A stretch of 64,000 nucleotides of DNA from Gordius sp. MW1 (Eukaryota > Nematomorpha > Gordioida > Gordea > Gordiidae): the NCBI GenBank assembly GCA_964036665.1, contig OZ038530.1, positions 1,550,001 through 1,614,000 of the forward strand, written 5' to 3'. This document shows, piece by piece, positions 54,165-64,000 of this stretch (positions are counted from its first letter, which is position 1; every line of letters begins with the position of its first letter). The translations under genes were made by a program, and so were the position numbers. The notes under the pieces were generated by a model. That model saw only the letters and a list, made by a program, of their open reading frames with translations, had not been told where the DNA came from and did not search any database.

Positions 54165-56671
54165 ATCTAAGCATTATTTACGTTGGAAGGACGGACGGAC
54201 AACGGACGGTCACGGACAGACACGGACGGACAACTGACGGACACGGACGCACAACGGACGGACAACAAAAAGCGAGCCCATAAATTGCAGAGCAATTAAA
54301 AAAATAAATAATTTGGCTTTAATTTGATATCTATCTAAGCATTATTTAACGGACAACAAAAAGCGAGACACATAAATTGCATAGCAATTAAAAAATAAAT
54401 AGTGTGGCTTTAATTTGCTATCTAAGCATTATTTACGTTGGAAGGACGGACGGACAACGGACGGTGACGGACGGACACGGACGGTCACGGACGGACAACA
54501 AAAAGCGAGCCCATAAATTGAGTAGCAATTAAAAAAATTAAAAATTTGGCTTTAATTTGATATCTATTTAAGTATTATTTACGTTGGAAGGACGGACGGA
54601 CAACGGACGGACACGGACCGTCACGGATGGTCACGGACGGTCACGGATGGTCACGGATGGTCACGGACGGTCACGGACGGACACGGACGGACACGAACGG
54701 TCACGGACGGTCACGGACGGACACGGACGGACACGGACGGTCACGGACGGTCACGGACGGACAACGGACGGACAACGGACGGACAACAAAAAGCGAGATC
54801 CAAAAATTGCATAGCAATTAAAAAATAAATAATTTGGCTTTAATTTGCTATCTAAGCATTATTTACGTTGGAAGGACGGACGGACAACAGACGGTCACGG
54901 ACAGACACGGACGGACAACTGACGGACACGGACGCACAACTGATGGACAACAAAAAGCGAGACCCAAAAATTGCTAAGCAATTAAAAAATAAATAATTTG
55001 GCTTTAATTTGCTATCTAAGCATTATTTACGTTGGAAGGACGGACGGACAACGGACGGACACGGATAGTCACGGATGGTCACGGATGGTCACGGACGGTC
55101 ACGGACGGTCACGGATAGTCACGGATGGTCACGGACGGTCACGGACGGACAACGGACGGACAACAAAAAGCGAGACCCAAAAAATAAATAATTTGGCTTT
55201 AATTTGCTATCTAAGCATTATTTACGTTGGAAGGACAGACGGACAACGGAAGGTCACGGATGGACACGGATGGACACGAACGGACACGGACGGTCACGGA
55301 TGGTCACGGACGGACAACCGACGGACAATAAAAAGCGAGACACATAAATTGCATAGCAATTAAAAAAATAAATAATTTGGCTTTAATTTGATATCTATCT
55401 AAGCATTATTTACGTTGGAAGGACGGACGGACAACGGACGGTCACGGATGTTCACGGATAGTCACGGATGGTCACGGACGGTCACGGATGGTCACGGACG
55501 GTCACGGACGGTCACGGACGGTCACGGATGGTCACGGACGGACAACGGATGGACAACAAAAAGCGAGCCCATAAATTGCATAACAATTAAAAAATAAATA
55601 ATGTGGCTTTAATTTGCTATCTAAGCATTATTTACGTTGGAAGGACGGACGGACAACGGACGGTCACGGATGGACACGGACGGACACGGACGGTCACGGA
55701 AGGTTACGGATGGTCACGGACGGACAACGGACGGACAACAAAAAGCGAGACACATAAATTGCATAGCAATTAAAAAATAAATAATGTGGCTTTAATTTGC
55801 TATCTAAGCATTATTTACGTTGGAAGAACGGACGGACAACGAACGGTCACGGACAGACACGGACGAACAACTGACGGACACGGACGCACAACGGACGGAC
55901 AACAAAAAGCGAGCCCATAAATTGCATAGCAATTAAAAAATAAATAATTTGGCTTTAATTTGCTATCTAAGCATTATTTACGTTGGAAGGACGGACGGTC
56001 ACGGATGGTCACGGATAGTCACGGACGGTCACGGATGGTCACGGACGGTCATGGACGGTCACGGACGGTCACGGACGGTCACGGATGGTCACGGACGGTC
56101 ACGGATGGTCACGGATGGTCACGGTAGGACAACAAAAAGCGAGCCCATAAATTGCATAGCAATTAAAAAATAAGTAATTTGGCTTTAATTTGCTATCTAA
56201 GCATTATTTACGTTGGAAGGACGGACGGACACGGGACACGGACGGTCACGAATGGTCACGGACGGTCACGGATGGTCACGGATTGTCACGGACTATCACG
56301 GATGGTCACGGACGGTCACGGACGCTCACGGATGGTCACGGACGGTCACGGACGGTCACGGATGGTCACGGACGGTCACAGATGGTCACGGATGGTCACG
56401 GACGGACAACGGACGGACAACAAAAAGCAAGACCCAAAAATTGCATAGCAATTAAAAAATAAATAATTTGGCTTTAATTTGATATCTATCTAAGCATTAT
56501 TTACGTTGGGCAGGACGGACGGACACGGACAAACAACGGACGGTCACGGATGGACACGGACGGTCACGGAGCTTTACGGATAGTCACGGACGGACAACGG
56601 ACGGACAACAAAAAGCGAGACACATAAATTGCATAGCAATTAAAAAATAAATAATGTGGCTTTAATTTGCT
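54165..56671 (+). repeat. 2.51-kb tandem repeat, copy 1
   Basis: Landmarks match copy 2 at a constant offset of 2507 (54584 to 57091, 54998 to 57505, 55415 to 57922, 55949 to 58456). Differences seen are single bases, such as GGAAGGTC versus GGACGGTC near 55250/57757. Confidence 0.9.
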
Positions 56672-59180
56672 ATCTAAGCATTATTTACGTTGGAAGGACG
56701 GACGGACAACGGACGGTCACGGACAGACACGGACGGACAACTGACGGACACTGACGCACAACGGACGGACAACAAAAAGCGAGCCCATAAATTGCAGAGC
56801 AATTAAAAAAATAAATAATTTGGCTTTAATTTGATATCTATCTAAGCATTATTTAACGGACAACAAAAAGCGAGACACATAAATTGCATAGCAATTAAAA
56901 AATAAATAGTGTGGCTTTAATTTGCTATCTAAGCATTATTTACGTTGGAAGGACGGACGGACAACGGACGGTGACGGACGGACACGGACGGTCACGGACG
57001 GACAACAAAAAGCGAGCCCATAAATTGAGTAGCAATTAAAAAAATTAAAAATTTGGCTTTAATTTGATATCTATTTAAGTATTATTTACGTTGGAAGGAC
57101 GGACGGACAACGGACGGACACGGACCGTCACGGATGGTCACGGACGGTCACGGATGGTCACGGATGGTCACGGACGGTCACGGACGGACACGGACGGACA
57201 CGAACGGTCACGGACGGTCACGGACGGACACGGACGGACACGGACGGTCACGGACGGTCATGGACGGACAACGGACGGACAACGGACGGACAACAAAAAG
57301 CGAGATCCAAAAATTGCATAGCAATTAAAAAATAAATAATTTGGCTTTAATTTGCTATCTAAGCATTATTTACGTTGGAAGGACGGACGGACAACAGACG
57401 GTCACGGACAGACACGGACGGACAACTGACGGACACGGACGCACAACTGATGGACAACAAAAAGCGAGACCCAAAAATTGCTAAGCAATTAAAAAATAAA
57501 TAATTTGGCTTTAATTTGCTATCTAAGCATTATTTACGTTGGAAGGACGGACGGACAACGGACGGACACGGATAGTCACGGATGGTCACGGATGGTCACG
57601 GACGGTCACGGACGGTCACGGATAGTCACGGATGGTCACGGACGGTCACGGACGGACAACGGACGGACAACAAAAAGCGAGACCCAAAAAATAAATAATT
57701 TGGCTTTAATTTGCTATCTAAGCATTATTTACGTTGGAAGGACAGACGGACAACGGACGGTCACGGATGGACACGGATGGACACGAACGGACACGGACGG
57801 TCACGGATGGTCACGGACGGACAACCGACGGACAATAAAAAGCGAGACACATAAATTGCATAGCAATTAAAAAAATAAATAATTTGGCTTTAATTTGATA
57901 TCTATCTAAGCATTATTTACGTTGGAAGGACGGACGGACAACGGACGGTCACGGATGTTCACGGATAGTCACGGATGGTCACGGACGGTCACGGATGGTC
58001 ACGGACGGTCACGGACGGTCACGGACGGTCACGGATGGTCACGGACGGACAACGGATGGACAACAAAAAGCGAGCCCATAAATTGCATAACAATTAAAAA
58101 ATAAATAATGTGGCTTTAATTTGCTATCTAAGCATTATTTACGTTGGAAGGACGGACGGACAACGGACGGTCACGGATGGACACGGACGGACACGGACGG
58201 TCACGGAAGGTTACGGATGGTCACGGACGGACAACGGACGGACAACAAAAAGCGAGACACATAAATTGCATAGCAATTAAAAAATAAATAATGTGGCTTT
58301 AATTTGCTATCTAAGCATTATTTACGTTGGAAGAACGGACGGACAACGAACGGTCACGGACAGACACGGACGAACAACTGACGGACACGGACGCACAACG
58401 GACGGACAACAAAAAGCGAGCCCATAAATTGCATAGCAATTAAAAAATAAATAATTTGGCTTTAATTTGCTATCTAAGCATTATTTACGTTGGAAGGACG
58501 GACGGTCACGGATGGTCACGGATAGTCACGGACGGTCACGGATGGTCACGGACGGTCATGGACGGTCACGGACGGTCACGGACGGTCACGGATGGTCACG
58601 GACGGTCACGGATGGTCACGGATGGTCACGGTAGGACAACAAAAAGCGAGCCCATAAATTGCATAGCAATTAAAAAATAAATAATTTGGCTTTAATTTGC
58701 TATCTAAGCATTATTTACGTTGGAAGGACGGACGGACACGGGACACGGACGGTCACGAATGGTCACGGACGGTCACGGATGGTCACGGATTGTCACGGAC
58801 TATCACGGATGGTCACGGATGGTCACGGACGGTCACGGACGCTCACGGATGGTCACGGACGGTCACGGACGGTCACGGATGGTCACGGACGGTCACAGAT
58901 GGTCACGGATGGTCACGGACGGACAACGGACGGACAACAAAAAGCAAGACCCAAAAATTGCATAGCAATTAAAAAATAAATAATTTGGCTTTAATTTGAT
59001 ATCTATCTAAGCATTATTTACGTTGGGCAGGACGGACGGACACGGACAAACAACGGACGGTCACGGATGGACACGGACGGTCACGGAGCTTTACGGATGG
59101 TCACGGACGGACAACGGACGGACAACAAAAAGCGAGACACATAAATTGCATAGCAATTAAAAAATAAATAATGTGGCTTT
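56672..59180 (+). repeat. 2.51-kb tandem repeat, copy 2
   Basis: Matches copy 1. Near 58812 it has one decamer more than copy 1 (GGATGGTCAC repeated), which shifts the offset to the third copy to 2516. Confidence 0.9.
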
Positions 59181-60740
59181 AATTTGCTATCTAAGCATTA
59201 TTTACGTTGGAAGGACGGACGGACAACGGAGGTCACGGACAGACACGGACGGGCAACTGACGGACACGGACGCACAACGGACGGACAACAAAAAGCGAGC
59301 CCATAAATTGCAGAGCAATTAAAAAAATAAATAATTTGGCTTTAATTTGATATCTATCTAAGCATTATTTAACGGACAACAAAAAGCGAGACACATAAAT
59401 TGCATAGCAATTAAAAAATAAATAGTGTGGCTTTAATTTGCTATCTAAGCATTATTTACGTTGGAAGGACGGACGGACAACGGACGGTGACGGACGGACA
59501 CGGACGGTAACGGACGGACAACAAAAAGCGAGCCCATAAATTGAGTAGCAATTAAAAAAATTAAAAATTTGGCTTTAATTTGATATCTATTTAAGTATTA
59601 TTTACGTTGGAAGGACGGACGGACAACGGACGGACACGGACCGTCACGGATGGTCACGGACGGTCACGGATGGTCACGGATGGTCACGGACGGTCACGGA
59701 CGGGCACGGACGGACACGAACGGTCACGGACGGTCACGGACGGACACGGACGGACACGGACGGACACGGACGGTCACGGACGGTCACGGACGGACAACGG
59801 ACGGACAACGGACGGACAACAAAAAGCGAGATCCAAAAATTGCATATCAATTAAAAAATAAATAATTTGGCTTTAATTTGCTATCTAAGCATTATTTACG
59901 TTGGAAGGACGGACGGACAACGGACGGTCACGGATGGACACGGACGGACACGGACGGTCACGGAAGGTTACGGATGGTCACGGACGGACAACGGACGGAC
60001 AACAAAAAGCGAGACACATAAATTGCATAGCAATTAAAAAATAAATAATGTGGCTTTAATTTGCTATCTAAGCATTATTTACGTTGGAAGAACGGACGGA
60101 CAACGAACGGTCACGGACAGACACGGACGAACAACTGACGGACACGGACGCACAACGGACGGACAACAAAAAGCGAGCCCATAAATTGCATAGCAATTAA
60201 AAAATAAATAATTTGGCTTTAATTTGCTATCTAAGCATTATTTACGTTGGAAGGACGGACGGTCACGGATGGTCACGGATAGTCACGGACGGTCACGGAT
60301 GGTCACGGACGGTCATGGACGGTCACGGACGGTCACGGACGGTCACGGATGGTCACGGACGGTCACGGATGGTCACGGATGGTCACGGTAGGACAACAAA
60401 AAGCGAGCCCATAAATTGCATAGCAATTAAAAAATAAATAATTTGGCTTTAATTTGCTATCTAAGCATTATTTACGTTGGAAGGACGGACGGACACGGGA
60501 CACGGACGGTCACGAATGGTCACGGACGGTCACGGATGGTCACGGATTGTCACGGACTATCACGGATAGTCACGGACGGTCACGGACGCTCACGGATGGT
60601 CACGGACGGTCACGGACGGTCACGGACGGTCACGGATGGTCACGGACGGTCACAGATGGTCACGGATGGTCACGGACGGACAACGGACGGACAACAAAAA
60701 GCAAGACCCAAAAATTGCATAGCAATTAAAAAATAAATAA
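59181..60740 (+). repeat. 2.51-kb tandem repeat, third copy with a 0.76-kb internal deletion
   Basis: The first part matches copy 2 at an offset of about 2516 (57091 to 59607). From about 59900 the offset drops to 1757 (58456 to 60213), so about 759 bases equivalent to roughly 57380-58135 are missing. The break falls in a shared linker/exit phrase, as expected for unequal recombination between linkers. Confidence 0.8.
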
Positions 60741-63700
60741 TTTGGCTTTAATTTGCTATCTAAGCATTATTTACGTTGGAAGGACGGACGGACAACGGAC
60801 GGACACGGATAGTCACGGATGGTCACGGACGGTCACGGATAGTCACGGATGGTCACGGACTGTCACGGAAGGTCACGGATGGTCACGGATGGACACGGAC
60901 GGTCACGGATGGTCACGGAAGGTCACGGATGGTCACGGATGGTCACGGATGGTCACGGACGGTCACGGATGGTCACGGACGGTCACGGATGGTCACGGAT
61001 AGTCACGGATGGTCACGGACGGTAACGGACGGTCACGGAACGACACGGACGGACACGGACGGACTGGGACGGACACAAGCGAGCCAATATATTGCAGAGC
61101 AATTAAAAAATAAATCATTTTATCTTTAATTTGATATGTATCTAAGCATTATTTACGTTGGGCAGGACGGACGGACACGGACGGACAACGTACGGACAAC
61201 ATAAAGCGAGCCCATAAATTGCATAGCAATTAAAAAATAATTAATTTGGCTTTAATTTGCTATCTAAGCATTATTTAGGTTGGAAGGACGGACGGTCACG
61301 GATCGTCACGGACGGACAACGGACGGACAACAAAAAGCGAGCCCATAAATTGCATAGCAATTAAAAAATAAATAATTTGGCTTTAATTTGCTATCTAAGC
61401 ATTATTTACGTTGGAAGGACGGACGGTCACGGATGGTCACGGATAGTCACGGACGGTCACGGATGGTCACGGACGGTCATGGACGGTCACGGACGGTCAC
61501 GGACGGTCACGGATGGTCACGGACGGTCACGGATGGTCACGGATGGTCACGGTAGGACAACAAAAAGCGAGCCCATAAATTGCATAGCAATTAAAAAATA
61601 AATAATTTGGCTTTAATTTGCTATCTAAGCATTATTTACGTTGGAAGGACGGACGGACACGGGACACGGACGGTCACGAATGGTCACGGACGGTCACGGA
61701 TGGTCACGGATTGTCACGGACTATCACGGATGGTCACGGACGGTCACGGACGCTCACGGATGGTCACGGACGGTCACGGACGGTCACGGATGGTCACGGA
61801 CGGTCACAGATGGTCACGGATGGTCACGGACGGACAACGGACGGACAACAAAAAGCAAGACCCAAAAATTGCATAGCAATTAAAAAATAAATAATTTGGC
61901 TTTAATTTGATATCTATCTAAGCATTATTTACGTTTGGCAGGACGGACGGACACGGACAAACAACGGACGGTCACGGATGGACACGGACGGACACGGACG
62001 GTCACGGAGGGTTACGGATGGTCACGGACGGACAACGGACGGACAACAAAAAGCGAGACACATAAATTGCATAGCAATTAAAAAATAAATAATGTGGCTT
62101 TAATTTGCTATCTAAGCATTATTTACGTTGGAAGGACGGACGGACAACGGACGGTCACGGACAGACACGGACGGACAACTGACGGACACGGACGCACAAC
62201 GGACGGACAACAAAAAGCGAGCCCATAAATAAAATAAATAATTTGGCTTTAATTTGATATCTATCTAAGCATTATTTAACGGACAACAAAAAGCGAGACA
62301 CATAAATTGCATAGCAATTAAAAAATAAATAGTGTGGCTTTAATTTGCTATCTAAGCATTATTTACGTTATAAGGACGGACGGACAACGGACGGTCACGG
62401 ACGGACACGGACGGTCACGGACGGACAACAAAAAGCGAGCCCATAAATTGAGTAGCAATTAAAAAAATTAAAAATTTGGCTTTAATTTGATATCTATCTA
62501 AGCATTATTTACGTTGGAAGGACGGACGGACAACGGACGGACACGGATGGTCACGGATCGTCACGGACGGTCACGGATGGTCACGGATGGTCACGGACGG
62601 TCACGGACGGACACGGACGGACACGGACGGACACGGACGGTCACGAACGGTCACGAACGGTCACGGACGGTCACGGACGGTCACGGACGGACAACGGACG
62701 GACAACAAAAAGCGAGACACATAAATTGCATAGCAATTAAAAAATAAATAATTTGGCTTTAATTTGATATCTATCTAAGCATTATTTACGTTAGAAGGAC
62801 GGACGGACAACGGACGGACACGGATGGTCACGGACGGTCACGGACGGTCACGGATGGTCACGGATGGTCACGGACGGTCACGGATGGTCACGGACTATCA
62901 CGGATGGTCACGGACGGTCACGGATGGTCACGGACGGTCACGGACGGTCACGGATAGTCACGGACGGTCACGGATGGTCACGGACGGTCACGGATGGTCA
63001 CGGATGGTCACGGACGGACAACGGACCCACATCAAAAAGCGAGCCCATAAATTGCATATCAATTAAAAAATAATTAATTTGGCTTTAATTTGCTATCTAA
63101 GCATTATTTACGTTGGAAGGACCGACGGTCACGGATCGTCACGGACGGACAACGGACGGACAACAAAAAGCGAGCCCATAAATTGCATAGCAATTAAAAA
63201 ATAAATAGTTTGGCTTTAATTTGCTATCTAAGCATTATTTACGGACGGTCACGGAAGGTCCTGGACGGTCACAGATGGTCACGGATGGTCACGGACGGAC
63301 AACGAACGGACAACAAAAAGCGAGACACATAAATTGCATAGCAATTAAAAAATAAATAATTTGGCTTTAATTTGATATCTATCTAAGCATTATTTACGTT
63401 GGAAGGACGGACGGACAACGGACGGACACGGACGGTCACAGATGGTCACGGATGGTCACGGATGGTCACGGATGGTCACGGACGGTGACGGATGGTCACG
63501 GACGGTCACGGATGGTCACGGACGGACAACGGATGGACAACAAAAAGCGAGCCCATAAATTGCATAGCAATTAAAAAATAAATAATGTGGCTTTAATTTG
63601 CTATCTAAGCATTATTTACGTTGAAAGAACGGACGGACAACGAACGGTCACGGACAGACACGGACGAACAACTGACGGACACGGACGCACAACGGACGGA

Positions 63701-64000
63701 CAACAAAAAGCGAGCCCATAAATTGCATAGCAATTAAAAAATGAATAATTTGGCTTTAATTAAGCATTATTTAGGTTGGAAGGACGGAATGTCACGGATC
63801 GTCACTGATCGTCACGGACGGACAACGAACGGACAACAAAAAGCGAGCCCATAAATTGCATAGCAATTAAAAAATAAATAATTTGGCTTTAATTTGCTAT
63901 CTAAGCATTATTTACGTTGGAAGGACGGACGGTCACGGATGGTCACGGATTGTCACGGACGGTCACGTATGGTCACGGATGGTCACGGACGGTCACGGAT
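60706..64000 (+). repeat. 10.6-kb higher-order repeat, second copy (cut by window end)
   Basis: Equivalent to 50110-53400 at a constant offset of 10600 with no visible insertion or deletion over 3.3 kb, so this is among the most recent events in the window. Confidence 0.9.

Larger units (their letters stand above)
50110..60705 (+). repeat. 10.6-kb higher-order repeat, first copy
   Basis: Every landmark I checked from 50142 to 53400 recurs exactly 10600 bases later, to the window end. This includes rare variants such as ATTGCATATCAATT (52452), ACCCACATCAAAAAGC (52426), GGTCCTGGACGG (52658) and the linker lacking its palindrome (51629). The repeat contains the end of the 4.15-kb copy 2 and the 2.5-kb triplication. 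Confidence 0.9.
24258..64000 (+). repeat. Satellite array, segment 2, continuing past the window end
   Basis: It resumes with an atypical ACGGACGACGGACG phrase (24258-24290) and a linker variant (GATCCCATAAATTGC), then is typical array to the last base. Unit types are arranged in higher-order repeats, and three large tandem duplications and one triplication can be traced by exact offsets (5.88, 4.15, 10.6 and 2.51 kb). No gene or foreign insertion is visible in this 39.7-kb segment. The right edge lies outside the window. Confidence 0.97.

Noticed and set aside
9464-63073. Dozens of plus-strand frames of 60-170 codons with TDGHGRSR-type repeats
   Set aside because: They arise because the decamer lacks stop codons in every frame. 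They overlap in three frames over the same DNA, start with TTG in the linker, and show no domain. They are not reported as genes.
9446-64000. CRISPR-like appearance: palindromic repeats separated by other sequence
   Set aside because: The intervening sequence is decamer satellite and not unique spacers, lengths vary widely, and the setting is eukaryotic.
9446-64000. Telomeric repeat
   Set aside because: The 10-bp unit bears no resemblance to TTAGG-type or other known telomere repeats, and the AT-rich linkers are atypical.

Overview
The window is eukaryotic nuclear DNA, probably from an arthropod and plausibly an insect. This rests on an intron-containing gene with GT-AG junctions and AATAAA signals, AT-rich intergenic DNA, hAT-like elements with 8-bp target duplications and tRNA-derived repeat heads. 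Nothing identifies the species.

Positions 1-9445 are ordinary AT-rich DNA. They hold a 146-bp MITE (791-936) and a five-exon locus on the plus strand (1872-3861). That locus reads as a secreted-then-anchored protein with a Cys-rich N-terminus, a fibronectin type III domain, one membrane span and a cytoplasmic tail. It is broken by three frame changes and two internal stops. A degenerate 1.5-kb element follows (4132-5633), then a cluster of composite repeats carrying tRNA-like B-boxes (6001-7605), then a minus-strand ORF with one membrane span (8047-8469).

From 9446 to the end, about 85% of the window is one satellite system, interrupted once (21513-24257). The unit is a GC-rich block of 10-bp repeats (GGTCACGGAC / GGTCACGGAT, with a GGACACGGAC variant) joined to an AT-rich linker of about 95 bp. 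The linker carries the perfect 15-bp inverted repeat AATTGCATAGCAATT. Linkers fall into recurring types, and the order of unit types is itself duplicated at several scales: 1.43, 2.51, 4.15, 5.88 and 10.6 kb. Copies of these duplications differ by whole decamers (10, 20 or 30 bp), so the history of block slippage can be read directly.

The interruption is a mosaic of other repeats. It includes an inverted copy of the cluster at 6.9-7.6 kb, a tandem run of hairpin-forming repeats, a 58-bp tandem repeat sharing the linker palindrome, and a 61-bp duplication. The linker core also occurs in these non-array repeats, which suggests that the satellite linker came from, or was picked up by, a dispersed element. 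The long frames on the array plus strand are by-products of a stop-free 10-bp unit. I see no support for coding in the array.
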